In this document: in pieces, positions 35,251 through 44,186 of the stretch
Position numbering within the stretch: the first letter of the stretch is position 1
How the letters are laid out: every line of letters begins with the position of its first letter
Assembly: GCF_002210345.1 (NCBI RefSeq)
Contig: NZ_MWQI01000001.1
Location: 496,001-560,000 of the forward strand
Source of the DNA: Fibrobacter sp. UWB4
Lineage (GTDB): Bacteria > Fibrobacterota > Fibrobacteria > Fibrobacterales > Fibrobacteraceae
Direction: 5' to 3'
Length of the DNA stretch: 64,000 nt
Position numbers and translations under genes: made by a program
Notes under the pieces: model-generated
What the model was told of the DNA's origin: nothing
The model's input: the letters and a program-made list of their open reading frames with translations, nothing else
Database searches by the model: none

Positions 35251-35346
35251 AGTAGGAAGTAGGAAGTAGGAAGTAGGAAGTGTTTTGCAATTTTGAGGCT
35301 CTTTTTTCGCTATTTACTGCCTACTGTCTACCGTCTACTGTCTACT
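35251..35346. repeat. AGTAGGA tandem array and inverted CTACTGTCTAC run
   Basis: Four head-to-tail AGTAGGA heptamers (35251-35281), about 40 bp of AT-rich sequence, then the opposite-strand form CTACTGTCTACCGTCTACTG (35321-35340). The two halves are partly complementary. Family also at 19, 11892 and 56128. Confidence 0.75.
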
Positions 35347-35368
35347 TCTTTTTTCTATAATTTTTTTC

Positions 35369-36094
35369 ATGTGCAAGCGTTTTCTCCTTTGTTTTCATGA
35401 TTTTAGCGTCTGGAACTTCCAGAAAGTGACCCCGATTCTTGAAGAACTCAAGGAATTGGTTGGAGGCCCTTTTAGCTTACTCGTGATTCCTGATACGGAG
35501 AATGCTACGGATGAAGCTGTTGACGCTTTCCGCGCGACTCTCGTTAGGCTCAAGTCCGAAGGTTTTGAGCTTGCACTGCATGGCTTTAAGCACAAGGCCG
35601 AATTTAGCCAGGGCCGCAGTTACGCTGGACTCGTGGGCATGAACCTTACGGGCGGCGAAGCTGAATTCGCGGGGCTTTCGGAGTACGAATCGAGTCGCCT
35701 TTTGCAGGCGGCCCTTGAATCTTGGAAAAAGCTGTTCGCCGATGAAAACGGAATCGCAGATGCGCCAGTGGCGTTTGTTCCGCCGACTTGGTTTAGCAAC
35801 AAGTTCTTGCCTAGGCAAGTCCGTGCTGAAAAAATGTTGTACGAAGACCGCTTCTCGCTTACGACCGCCGAGGGAGTCCGCTACGCATCGCCGGTGGCGA
35901 GCTTTGCCGGCATCCCGAAATCAACGGAGAAGGCTGCGTTTGTCTATGCCGAAGGAATATTGAAATTCCCGTTCGGCGTTCCACGCATTGCCGTCCATCC
36001 TGTTGATTTCCCGCGATTGAACGACAAAATCCGTGACCTTATTCGGCTTGCGCTTGGTTGCAAGCGCCGCCTCACGCTTTACCGCGAACTCTAG
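35369..36094 (+). CDS. DUF2334-type polysaccharide deacetylase-like protein
   Basis: A 241-aa protein with the NodB-like fold. CFHDFSVWN at the start offers the metal-binding His-Asp, and LALHGFKHKAEF the second HxxxH pair; PTWF and IAVHPVDFPR supply later motif positions. Together these fit the DUF2334 deacetylase-like family, whose members act on glycans or remain uncharacterised. No signal peptide is seen, so a cytoplasmic site is likely. Its stop overlaps the stop of the convergent M23 gene by 4 bp. Confidence 0.75.
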   Translation: MCKRFLLCFHDFSVWNFQKVTPILEELKELVGGPFSLLVIPDTENATDEAVDAFRATLVRLKSEGFELALHGFKHKAEFSQGRSYAGLVGMNLTGGEAEFAGLSEYESSRLLQAALESWKKLFADENGIADAPVAFVPPTWFSNKFLPRQVRAEKMLYEDRFSLTTAEGVRYASPVASFAGIPKSTEKAAFVYAEGILKFPFGVPRIAVHPVDFPRLNDKIRDLIRLALGCKRRLTLYREL

Positions 36095-38100
36095 AATCCC
36101 GGGATCAAGATTTCCTTTTTAGTCTTGCGCTTGGAATCGTCTGTGATTTCTATGGTGATCGTTTCGCCTGAGTCGGGAAGGGCGTCACCGAGTAAAATGA
36201 TTTCGCGCGGTTCGGAATCGTATTCGGCGGCAATCCACTTGTTTTTATACTTGACTGTAATTGCGTTTCCGTCCGGGATTCCTGCGTATCTCGAATAAAG
36301 TGGAATTTTGAGCGCTGACTGGAGACGTCCTCCGACGAGAGTTTCTGTCCAATAAGGGAAGCCGAGTGAAAATCCGTCTTCGTCGGAGATGTTGGCTAGA
36401 TCTCTGAGTTCATTTGTTGTCGCGCAACGGTTCTTTCCGCCTGTCTGCTTGTCGAAATAGAACCATCTGCGAGTTGTTTCTCCAAGCCAGTAAAGCGGGG
36501 CCGGGTTGTCGTCATTTTCGATGCATACATTCCACTTGCCGTAGAACTGCAATCCCTTCGGATGGAATTCGTAAAAGTCAACGCTATCCGTTTGATTGCG
36601 CGTGACGGCGAGGACGCGTTGCGATGTATCGCCAACGACTGGGATCCCAGAAATCTTTTGCGAAATTTTCACGTTGCCGACTTTGGTGTACCAGTTGATG
36701 CTTGTCTTGTACTTGCCGTAAGGATAAATTGAAATGAGTTCGTTCACGCTGCGGCCTGTGCCGGTGGAGCCTGCATCGGCGCTGTAGCGGATGAATCTTG
36801 TCTCGGGGAACGTCTCGACGATTTTTCCAATCGGGAGTGGCTTGCTGTGGTCGAAAATTTTGCAGAGGTCGTTGTTGATGGGCTGTTCATCCTTGTTCAG
36901 TGCGACGAACTTGTAGCCGGATTCGCAACGGTAAATGTCGAGCATGCTCTTACTCAGGAACGTATAAAGCGGCGTGTTCTGGTTCTTGGTAAGGACAAAC
37001 TTGCCGTTGCTTTTGCAGGACCTGTGGAAATTGAATTCGCGCTTGATGATGTGTCCGCTAAAGTCTTCGATTTCGAGCCTGTAAGTTGAAATAGGACCGA
37101 GCTTAGCGTTGATGTAATGCCAGTCGCCTGCGGTATCGGCTTCTTCTGCCCAAAGAAGCTCATTGCGGATATCGATCATCTTTTTATAGCTGAGGTTGTC
37201 CATGACTTTGCTGTAAATTTTATCGTCATAGCGCCACAGCTCGAGTCGGCGGATGGCCATCGGATTTTCCTTGGGTTCGCGGCTATAGTCGGCGATCTTG
37301 ATGGCCATGGACAAGTTAAATTCGTTCTTGACGGGCGTTTCGGCGCAGCCGTTGCGGAAAGCGTCGTCGGTTGTGAGAGCGAGTTCGTTTCCTTGCCAAA
37401 CGGCAACTCCGAAAATTTGCGGTGCGATGGTGTCGAGGCATTTGACGCCGAGTTGGCAGGGCGAAGTGATGTCGTCTTTGCTCAGGCGGACTTCAAGATG
37501 CAAATGAGGATTTCCGATCCCCGTGCTTCCCGCGAATGTGAGCGTGTCGCCCTTGCGGAATCTGGTGTTAGGCTTGATTGAAATGTCGTTGCTCTTGGTG
37601 GCGTACTGCTTTTGCTTGATAAGGTCTTCTATGGTTTGAGTGAAGCTGCTCTGGTGGGCGAATACCCAGGTCTTGCCGCTTTCGCCTTCGAAGAACATGA
37701 CCTTGCCATAACCGAATGGGGAGATCTTGATTTCTCTGACGTAACCGTTCTCTGGAGCGTAGATTGGCCAGCCTTCTTCCATTTGTGTGGAATAGTCGAT
37801 GCCGGCGTGGTAGCGGGTGCCGCGATTTTCGCCGAAGGAAGATGTAAGATAGGCGTCGCGGTTGAACGGATCGTAAGAGAAAGGTTCGACGTACGACTCA
37901 GAAATCAGCTCGGCTGGAGGGGCCGCTCTTTCGGAAAAGTCCGTGTTGTCAAGCTTCGCTCCTCTTTGAACTGCGATGCAGTCCTCATAGGCGAAGGCGT
38001 CCATTTTGGAGGCGTCGCAGACGGTGTTTGCGTTATCAGCGAAGCATAAAGCGCTCCCGATGGAGAGAACGAGCGAAATTTTTTTTGTAAGCCTGACCAT
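36091..38100 (-). CDS. M23-family (LytM-like) metallopeptidase
   Basis: A 669-aa exported protein with signal peptide LVLSIGSALCFADN. The M23 domain lies near residues 75-215: RYHAGIDYSTQ (first zinc ligands His and Asp), GYVREIKISPFGYGKVMFF, and HLHLEVRLS (HxH ligands). The remaining 450 residues are predicted beta-rich and unassigned; they may mediate binding to wall or partners. It could cleave peptidoglycan cross-links; all metal-binding residues appear kept, so an active enzyme is likely. Single gene. Confidence 0.85.
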   Translation of the reverse strand: MVRLTKKISLVLSIGSALCFADNANTVCDASKMDAFAYEDCIAVQRGAKLDNTDFSERAAPPAELISESYVEPFSYDPFNRDAYLTSSFGENRGTRYHAGIDYSTQMEEGWPIYAPENGYVREIKISPFGYGKVMFFEGESGKTWVFAHQSSFTQTIEDLIKQKQYATKSNDISIKPNTRFRKGDTLTFAGSTGIGNPHLHLEVRLSKDDITSPCQLGVKCLDTIAPQIFGVAVWQGNELALTTDDAFRNGCAETPVKNEFNLSMAIKIADYSREPKENPMAIRRLELWRYDDKIYSKVMDNLSYKKMIDIRNELLWAEEADTAGDWHYINAKLGPISTYRLEIEDFSGHIIKREFNFHRSCKSNGKFVLTKNQNTPLYTFLSKSMLDIYRCESGYKFVALNKDEQPINNDLCKIFDHSKPLPIGKIVETFPETRFIRYSADAGSTGTGRSVNELISIYPYGKYKTSINWYTKVGNVKISQKISGIPVVGDTSQRVLAVTRNQTDSVDFYEFHPKGLQFYGKWNVCIENDDNPAPLYWLGETTRRWFYFDKQTGGKNRCATTNELRDLANISDEDGFSLGFPYWTETLVGGRLQSALKIPLYSRYAGIPDGNAITVKYKNKWIAAEYDSEPREIILLGDALPDSGETITIEITDDSKRKTKKEILIPGF

Positions 38101-38221
38101 AGTGTTGAATAAAATACAAAAATATTATTTTATAATGACGGGCTTGTCCAAAAAAGTAATGGATTTTCGTGCTATTCTACCGATGTATTTGTTTTGGTTA
38201 TAGCGGGGAGAATTTTGTACA

Positions 38222-38257
38222 AAAAGAAAAAGACCCGCTTTTTAGCGAGTCTTTTTA
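38222..38257 (-). terminator. terminator after tRNA-Ala
   Basis: AAAAAGACTCGCT / AGCGGGTCTTTTT stem followed by T runs on the minus strand, directly after the tRNA 3' end. Confidence 0.85.
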
Positions 38258-38258
38258 G

Positions 38259-38331
38259 TGGAGCTAAGGAGAGTCGAACTCCTGACCTCCTGCATGCCAT
38301 GCAGGCGCTCTACCAACTGAGCTATAACCCC
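38259..38331 (-). tRNA. tRNA-Ala (anticodon GGC)
   Basis: Minus strand begins GGGGTTATAGCTCAG; anticodon arm CCTGC-ATGGCAT-GCAGG with GGC at the anticodon; T arm with GTTCGACTC; acceptor ends TAGCTCC plus discriminator A. Acceptor pairs 5' GGGGTTA with TAGCTCC through G-T and T-G wobbles. CCA is not encoded. Confidence 0.95.
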
Positions 38332-38418
38332 GAGGACGCGCACAAATATAGAATGAGTTGTTGTGCGTGTCAAGGGTGATTTGGAAAAATTTTTAAAAAT
38401 TTCCAAATCACTAATTGC

Positions 38419-38967
38419 TTAAGCCTTTTCGATCGTGACGGATTCGATGATTACGTCGTCGTACGGGCGGTCCATACGGTCGGTATCGACACCGGCGATC
38501 TTGTCGAGCACATCGAAGCCTTCGTAGAGCTGGCCGAATACGGAGTAACCGTCAGCCGGGCCCGGGCCGCACTGGTCGTGGTCGAGGAAGTGCACGTTGT
38601 TGCCATGAACGATGAAGAACTGGCTGCCGATGGAGTGCGGCATAGCAGTCTTTGCCCAGCTGAGAGCGCCGCGGACGTGGGTGAGGCGGCTGTCGTACTT
38701 GTCGCCGATGGTAGAACCCGGACCCTTGGCGGCGTGGCCACCGGTACCGTTTTTACGGGTGAAGTCACCGCCCTGGATCATGAAATCCTTGATGATGCGG
38801 TGGAACGGAGCGCCATCGTACTTGCCCTGCTTTGCAAGTTCAATGAAGTTCGTGGCGCATTCACCGACGATTTCTTCGAAAAGGCGGAGTTTCATTGTGC
38901 CATGATTGGTCTTCATGATGGCGATGGTTTCGCCTGCCTGCGGTTTGTCTAACTGATTAAAGGACAT
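38419..38967 (-). CDS. cyclophilin-type peptidyl-prolyl cis-trans isomerase
   Basis: A 182-aa cyclophilin that speeds proline isomerisation in protein folding. Motifs: FHRIIKDFMIQGGDFTRKNGTGG (active-site Arg and Phe/Met/Gln of the cyclophilin pocket), SQFFIVHGNNVHFLD, and GYSVFGQLYEGFDVLDKI. No signal peptide, so cytoplasmic. GGAGC lies upstream of ATG 38967. Single gene. Confidence 0.95.
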   Translation of the reverse strand: MSFNQLDKPQAGETIAIMKTNHGTMKLRLFEEIVGECATNFIELAKQGKYDGAPFHRIIKDFMIQGGDFTRKNGTGGHAAKGPGSTIGDKYDSRLTHVRGALSWAKTAMPHSIGSQFFIVHGNNVHFLDHDQCGPGPADGYSVFGQLYEGFDVLDKIAGVDTDRMDRPYDDVIIESVTIEKA

Positions 38968-39160
38968 TTTTGCTCCATGTGTTAATGGGTTCTATATGAA
39001 AATAACTATTAAAGCACGGCGCGTGGCGTCGCGTTTTTTTACATATATACAAATATCGCGGAGTGATTTAAACGAGGTTCAGAGTTTTTGCTCCAAAAAA
39101 GCTAGATTATCGTTGGAGTCAAGTAAAAAGATTGAAAAACACTAAATAAAAAGCAAAATC

Positions 39161-39718
39161 ATGAACGATAATTGCAAAAAAGTAAGCGAGCTGCTTTCTG
39201 CCCAGACGATGGAATTCGCCTTGGACGAGATGGCGGCTAAAATCGCTAAGATGCATCCATCCGCCGACAACATGATTGTCCTTGGTATGGCTAGTCGCGG
39301 TATTCCGTTGGCTAAAAAACTCACAGAACGTCTTTCACAAAAGTTTGGTAAGCCCATTGAAATGGGTAGCCTCGATGCCACGTATTACCGTGACGACTTC
39401 CACTACCGCAAGAAGGTCGCCACCGAAATGCGCTTTACCGAAATGCCTGCTTCGGTGGAAGGCAAGACGGTCATCCTCGTCGATGACGTGCTCTACACGG
39501 GGCGTTCGGCCTTGGCTGCCATGCGCTCTATCTTGGATCTTGGCCGTCCGGCGGCGATCCGCCTTTGTGTACTCGTCGATCGCGGTCACCGCGAACTTCC
39601 GATTGCTCCGGATTGCGTAGGCCTTACGGTCGAAACCGCAAAGAATCAAGAAGTCCGTGTGGCTATCGATCCCATTGACAAAGAAAATTCCGTTTATCTC
39701 GTAGAAGTGGAGGCGTAA
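39161..39718 (+). CDS. pyrR: PyrR bifunctional pyrimidine operon regulator / uracil phosphoribosyltransferase
   Basis: A 185-aa phosphoribosyltransferase-fold protein. The PRPP loop reads TVILVDDVLYTGRSALAAM, and the family-typical MASRGIPLAKKL and LDATYYRDDF segments are present. In Gram-positive bacteria PyrR binds pyr mRNA for attenuation; in pseudomonads it is encoded with pyrBC'. It opens the pyrR-pyrB-pyrC' operon, one base before the pyrB GTG start. No convincing PyrR RNA target was found upstream. Confidence 0.93.
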   Translation: MNDNCKKVSELLSAQTMEFALDEMAAKIAKMHPSADNMIVLGMASRGIPLAKKLTERLSQKFGKPIEMGSLDATYYRDDFHYRKKVATEMRFTEMPASVEGKTVILVDDVLYTGRSALAAMRSILDLGRPAAIRLCVLVDRGHRELPIAPDCVGLTVETAKNQEVRVAIDPIDKENSVYLVEVEA

Positions 39719-39719
39719 A

Positions 39720-40661
39720 GTGAGCGCTTTGGAAATTAAACATCTGTTTGGACTCCGTGGAGTATCCAAGCATGATATCCGCCTGATTCTGGATCATGCA
39801 AAACAGTTCCGCGAAATTCTCGAACGCCCGGTCAAAAAGGTCCCGAGCCTCCGGGGCATGACGGTCGTGAACTTGTTCTTCGAGAACAGCACACGTACGC
39901 GCACCAGCTTTGAACTTGCCGAAAAGCGACTCTCCGCCGATACGGTGAACTTCGCAAGTTCCAACTCCAGCGTCAAGAAGGGCGAAACGCTTGTCGATAC
40001 GCTCCGCAATATCGAAGCCATGAAAATCGATATCGTGGTTGTCCGTCACAAGGGAACCGGTGTGCCGAAGTTCCTTGCCGATAACAGCAAGGCCATCATC
40101 GTGAACGCTGGCGACGGTGCGCATGAACATCCGACGCAGGCTCTCCTCGACATGCTGACAATCGAAGAAAAGCTCGGAACGCTCGAAGGCAAGAATGTGA
40201 CCATCATTGGCGATATCCGCCACAGCCGCGTCGCCCGCAGTAACCTCTGGGGCATGTCCACGATGGGCGCTCATGTGACGCTCTGCGGACCTTCGACGCT
40301 TGTACCGCGCAACACGGAACTCATGAACCATGTGACATGGGAACCGGACGTGAAGAAGGCTGTCGCCAATGCCGACGCTATCATCGCTCTCCGCTTGCAA
40401 AAGGAACGCATGGACGATGCCCTCCTCCCGAGCATGCGCGAATACCGCAACACATTCGGCATCACGGAAGAACTCCTCGAATGCGCTAAGGACAAGATCA
40501 TCATCATGCACCCGGGTCCAATCAACCGCGGCGTGGAACTCGATTCCGACATCGCCGATGGCGAACATTCTGTAATTCTTGATCAGGTGACCAACGGTGT
40601 TGCAGTCCGTATGGCCGTTCTCTTCCTTTTGGCTGGAGGTCGCAACAATGAAAATGCGTAA
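39720..40661 (+). CDS. pyrB: aspartate carbamoyltransferase catalytic subunit
   Basis: Commits carbamoyl phosphate and aspartate to pyrimidine synthesis. The 313-aa chain has the carbamoyl-phosphate loop FFENSTRTRTSFELA, HKGTGVPKFLA, NAGDGAHEHPTQALLD, the GDIRHSRVARS segment and HPGPINRGVE near the end. GTG start at 39720. Followed by an overlapping dihydroorotase homologue that seems inactive, which suggests the dodecameric ATCase-DHOase assembly known for the pyrB-pyrC' arrangement. A regulatory pyrI is not seen. Confidence 0.96.
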   Translation: MSALEIKHLFGLRGVSKHDIRLILDHAKQFREILERPVKKVPSLRGMTVVNLFFENSTRTRTSFELAEKRLSADTVNFASSNSSVKKGETLVDTLRNIEAMKIDIVVVRHKGTGVPKFLADNSKAIIVNAGDGAHEHPTQALLDMLTIEEKLGTLEGKNVTIIGDIRHSRVARSNLWGMSTMGAHVTLCGPSTLVPRNTELMNHVTWEPDVKKAVANADAIIALRLQKERMDDALLPSMREYRNTFGITEELLECAKDKIIIMHPGPINRGVELDSDIADGEHSVILDQVTNGVAVRMAVLFLLAGGRNNENA

Positions 40662-41907
40662 ACCTTGTAAGGGTCGTCTTGTGAATGTCGTTCTGAAAAA
40701 TGCAAAGTTCTGGAATGGCAAGTCTTTTGAACTTCAGAGCGAAGTTCGCCTGAACGCTTGCGAAAAAGCCGAAACGGTTGAATTTGACTGCAATGGCGCG
40801 CTTGTGATGCCGGCCCTCTTTGGTCTTGGCCTTGACTTTATGGAACCGCTTCGTGATGACGTCTACACGTTTGCCGATGGCTTCGATGCCTTGCGCAAGG
40901 GCGGTTTTTACGGTGGCCTTTACGAAAGTGCAGCAAACCCGATTGACGATGCCGACAAGTTCACTGCAATGGTGAACCGCTTCAAGTTCGAAGAACGCGG
41001 AGAAGAAGCTTTCGATATCAAGTTCCTCGGTGCTTACAGCAAGGGCTTTGGCACGGATAGCTTGGCTGAAATGGTCGAACTTGCCGAAGCCGGTGTCGCT
41101 GGCTTTGGCGACGGTAACGGCGTGATTCCGCATTCCCGTTTCCTCCGCCTCGCCATGGAATATGGCAAGATGACGGGCAAGCGCTTCTTCTTCCAGCCGA
41201 TGGACAAGACGCTCCGCCACAGCGGCTGCGTTCACGAAGGCGCCTACTCCGACATGCTCGGCATGAAGGGCATTCCGCGCATTGCCGAAACGATTGCCGC
41301 CTACACGGTCCTCGAAACGGCTCGATTCCTCCAGGTGCCGGTACACTTCAAACAGGTCACTTGCGGTGAAACTCTTGAACTTGTCCGTAACGCCCGCAAG
41401 AACGGTATCGATGTCACTTGCGATGTGAACTTGTACCACCTGCTTTTGGACGATTCCTGCCTCGAAACGCTCGATTCCGCATACCACATCCTCCCGCCGA
41501 TCCGCTCAGCTGCAGACCGCGAAGCCTTGTGGCAAGGCATTGCCGATGGTACGGTCAATGCGATTAGCGTGAACCACACGCCGGTGCTCCGTCAGGATAC
41601 GGTCGTGAATTTCGAAGATTCCGTGCCGGGCGCACTTTCCCTGGAAGTCGCACTCCCTGCCATTTGGAACAAACTTGTGGCATGTGTCGGCGAAGCTCGT
41701 GCTATCGAACTTCTCTCGACCGCTCCTGCTCGTTTGGCTGGTGCAGAATCTGCCGGCGAAAGTGTGGTGGTGCTCGCTCCGGAAAAAACGCACAAGGTTC
41801 TCGAAAGCGACTTTGCAGGCCATGTTTGCAATTCCCCGCTCACGGGGAAGGTTCTGCCGTCTTCCATCCTCGCAAGCTACATCAACGGGGTCTGGACAGA
41901 ACTGTAG
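40648..41907 (+). CDS. dihydroorotase-like PyrC', probably non-catalytic
   Basis: A 419-aa homologue of type I dihydroorotase overlapping pyrB by 14 bp, with GGAGG ahead of ATG 40648. The barrel is recognisable (KNAKFWNGKSFEL, MPALFGLGLDFMEPLRDD, FKQVTCGETLELVR, DVNLYHLLLDD, VNAISVNHTPVL). The zinc ligands are gone: the HxH of the D-H-V-H-L-R-E-P motif reads LGLDFMEPL, the PHHL histidine region reads LYHLLL, and the SDHAPH motif reads VNHTPV. By analogy with PyrC' of pseudomonads it would be a structural partner that holds ATCase trimers. A true pyrC is expected elsewhere. Confidence 0.85.
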   Translation: MKMRKPCKGRLVNVVLKNAKFWNGKSFELQSEVRLNACEKAETVEFDCNGALVMPALFGLGLDFMEPLRDDVYTFADGFDALRKGGFYGGLYESAANPIDDADKFTAMVNRFKFEERGEEAFDIKFLGAYSKGFGTDSLAEMVELAEAGVAGFGDGNGVIPHSRFLRLAMEYGKMTGKRFFFQPMDKTLRHSGCVHEGAYSDMLGMKGIPRIAETIAAYTVLETARFLQVPVHFKQVTCGETLELVRNARKNGIDVTCDVNLYHLLLDDSCLETLDSAYHILPPIRSAADREALWQGIADGTVNAISVNHTPVLRQDTVVNFEDSVPGALSLEVALPAIWNKLVACVGEARAIELLSTAPARLAGAESAGESVVVLAPEKTHKVLESDFAGHVCNSPLTGKVLPSSILASYINGVWTEL

Positions 41908-41916
41908 TGAGTGCCG

Positions 41917-42948
41917 ATGACTAGCGTTCTTCAAGAAGTCTGGAAAATTTTCCAGTACTACATTCTTCCGGTTCTTCCGTTTGTCGCGCTTGTGCTGATT
42001 GAAATTCAGCTCATGTACAACCGTCGTGAAAATGACGTGATGTTTGGCACAGACTCGTTCAACGAGAAGATCAAGGCGTTTGAATTTACGCCCAAGGAAG
42101 TGCGTACTCTGGAAAAGCTCGTGCGTTCGTCCAAGTTCGAGAACAAGGACGCCGTGTTGAACTCTTCAGGACTTTTTGAAGCAGCTGTCTCGGAATTTTA
42201 TCGCATCCGTAATGTGTTTTCTGTCCGTGACGAAACGCTTGAAGCAATCGCGGGCTTGAGACGCAAGATGGATTTTACGGGATCCAATCCTTTGACGATG
42301 GTCTGCTCGACGAGGCAGTTCAATGTGGATGATCGCGTGGATTTGGAATTTGAAAGTGGGCAGGTCTTTAAGCGCGCAAAAATTCTTGAACGCTCTGAGA
42401 AAACCTGGAGCGTGAAGATTGATGGATCTGTTTCGCTGGCCAAGACGTTGCAGGGTTCGCGTGTGCTGATCCGCTGGACTCGAATGAACGACGCTGTTTA
42501 TTCGAAGAGGCTTGTGGTTCTTGCCGCTACTCCTGATAAAGTTGTCTTTACGCACTGTAATCAACTTGATAAGGAACAACTGCGTAAGTGGGTCCGTGAA
42601 GTTGTCGATTTCCCGGTGACCGCAACATTTTCGAACGGGGAAACGCATTCGGGAATGCTTTATGACCTTTCTGCTGGAGGTATTTTGCTTGGGCTTGCTG
42701 TTGATTGCAAGCAGGACCAGGAATTCTCGATCTCGTTTGAGCTTCCGACGTTTGGTGTACAGACCGTGGATGTTAAGGTTCTGAACAACCTGGGACACAG
42801 GAATCCTGATTTTCCTCTGTACAATTCCATTGCGGCGGTGTTCACCGGATCGTATGCATGGACTCAGGAACGAGTCCTTCAGTACATTTTTGAGGTTACA
42901 CGTAAAACGAAGTCGAAGAAAAACGAGGTAAATACCGTAACAACTTAG
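41917..42948 (+). CDS. PilZ-domain membrane-anchored protein
   Basis: A 343-aa protein with one N-terminal membrane helix (YYILPVLPFVALVLIEIQLMY), a middle region of no known family with NPLTMVCSTRQFNVDDRV, and a C-terminal PilZ-like domain (FPVTATFSNGETHSGMLYDLSAGGILL, then ISFELPTFG). The RxxxR motif for cyclic-di-GMP is not intact as far as seen, so ligand binding is uncertain. It begins within 10 bp of the pyrC' stop and ends 89 bp before pilM, with a promoter between. ATG 41917 is chosen; GTG 41911 is possible. Confidence 0.75.
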   Translation: MTSVLQEVWKIFQYYILPVLPFVALVLIEIQLMYNRRENDVMFGTDSFNEKIKAFEFTPKEVRTLEKLVRSSKFENKDAVLNSSGLFEAAVSEFYRIRNVFSVRDETLEAIAGLRRKMDFTGSNPLTMVCSTRQFNVDDRVDLEFESGQVFKRAKILERSEKTWSVKIDGSVSLAKTLQGSRVLIRWTRMNDAVYSKRLVVLAATPDKVVFTHCNQLDKEQLRKWVREVVDFPVTATFSNGETHSGMLYDLSAGGILLGLAVDCKQDQEFSISFELPTFGVQTVDVKVLNNLGHRNPDFPLYNSIAAVFTGSYAWTQERVLQYIFEVTRKTKSKKNEVNTVTT

Positions 42949-42976
42949 ATTTATGTGATTTAGAGTTGATTTTCTC

Positions 42977-43005
42977 TTGACATTCGATGTTTATGAAAGT
43001 AAAAT
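42977..43005 (+). promoter_or_regulatory. sigma-70 promoter of the pilMNOPQ operon
   Basis: TTGACA (42977-42982), spacer of exactly 17 bp, TAAAAT (43000-43005), 33 bp ahead of the pilM start codon. Confidence 0.8.
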
Positions 43006-43037
43006 TTACATAGTATTGTTACTTATCGGAGTTTATT

Positions 43038-44186
43038 TTGGCTTTAGGATTGATTGCTAGAATTCGTGGAGAGCGCGAAACTGTTGGCATAGATGTTGGC
43101 CACTACAGCATCAAGTACGTTAAGGTCTATCATGATGCTAACGGTAAAAGGATTGTGCGCGAAGTTGATTTGGAACCTGTACCCGCAGGCTCCATCATCA
43201 ATGGTCTTATCCAAAGACGTGATTCCGACGATTTGACTGCAGAAAAGGGTGCGAAGAAAGAGAAGGACGGTTTCGACAAGTTAGGCGAAGCCTTCTCCAA
43301 GCTTTTGCTCCGTCATCCGCTTGATGAAAATGTGGATGTTGTTGCTTCCGTGAACTGCGGCGCCGGTGAAGGTGGCGTACTCGTCGATCGCCTCTCGATC
43401 AAGGTCCCGAAGAACGGTAACGAAGAAGCCATTATCGTTCAGACGGCGCAGTCCCGTCCGCCGTTTGATGATCAGGACAACGTGCTGGACTACGAGGTTG
43501 TATCTCGTGAAGGCGACGAAGTCAAGGTGAATGTGGTTGCGGCAAAGAGTTCCATGCTTGATTCCTGGGCGCAGTTCTTTACGCGCAAGGGCATTAGACT
43601 TTCGGCGCTGGATGTCGATATCTTTGGTCTTCTGAATTCGTTTGTTATGACGGCTTCGGATGAAGAACGCAAGAAGACGACCGCTATCTTCAATATTGGC
43701 GATAACAAGATGAGCGTGGGCTTTATTCAGGATGGTGCGTTCCATTCCGTACGATCTATGAATGGCGGTTCGCTAAATGTTATTATCAACAAGCTGTCTT
43801 CAAGCCTTGACATTCCTGCCGAAAAATGTCATGAAATGTTTGAGAAAAACGATTTGAAGGTTATTGAAGGCGTGGCTATTTCAGTTCTCGAAGATGCAAT
43901 GAAGGTCGCTTTCGAAGAACTGATGTCCCAGATTACTTTTGGTATCCGCTATCATTCCTCTGCGGAAGATTCCCGTCCGCTCGAAAGGATCTTGATTGGT
44001 GGAGGTGGTGCTGCCGTTCCTGGCCTTTTGGAATATATTGCCGAGAAGACTGGCATCGAAACGGCTACTGTGAACCCGTTCCGCTCTGTGGAATGCGATT
44101 CCAGCGTGGTCGATAAGGAAGGCATGTCTATCGCCCTGTCTAACATTTACGCCCCGGCTTTGGGACTTGCAATGAGGAAGTTCTAA
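43038..44186 (+). CDS. pilM: type IV pilus assembly protein PilM
   Basis: Cytoplasmic actin-like ATPase of the pilus alignment complex; in other bacteria it binds the N-terminal tail of PilN. The 382-aa protein has the actin-fold phosphate loop GIDVGHYSIKYVKV, AIFNIGDNKMSVGFIQDG and ILIGGGGAAVPGLLEYIAE. It starts with TTG 43038, supported by CGGAG 7 bp upstream. First gene of pilM-N-O-P-Q, with its stop overlapping the pilN start by one base. Confidence 0.93.
   Translation: MALGLIARIRGERETVGIDVGHYSIKYVKVYHDANGKRIVREVDLEPVPAGSIINGLIQRRDSDDLTAEKGAKKEKDGFDKLGEAFSKLLLRHPLDENVDVVASVNCGAGEGGVLVDRLSIKVPKNGNEEAIIVQTAQSRPPFDDQDNVLDYEVVSREGDEVKVNVVAAKSSMLDSWAQFFTRKGIRLSALDVDIFGLLNSFVMTASDEERKKTTAIFNIGDNKMSVGFIQDGAFHSVRSMNGGSLNVIINKLSSSLDIPAEKCHEMFEKNDLKVIEGVAISVLEDAMKVAFEELMSQITFGIRYHSSAEDSRPLERILIGGGGAAVPGLLEYIAEKTGIETATVNPFRSVECDSSVVDKEGMSIALSNIYAPALGLAMRKF

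Noticed and set aside
35251-35281. AGTAGGA tandem run considered as a CRISPR-like array
   Set aside because: The unit is seven bases with no spacers and no cas genes nearby; it is a simple tandem repeat.
39000-39140. Possible PyrR-controlled attenuator ahead of pyrR (GC hairpin with T7 at 39010-39036 and a GAGGTT word)
   Set aside because: The stem is only four to five base pairs, the PyrR-binding consensus is incomplete, and no alternative pairing was found; kept only as a remote possibility.
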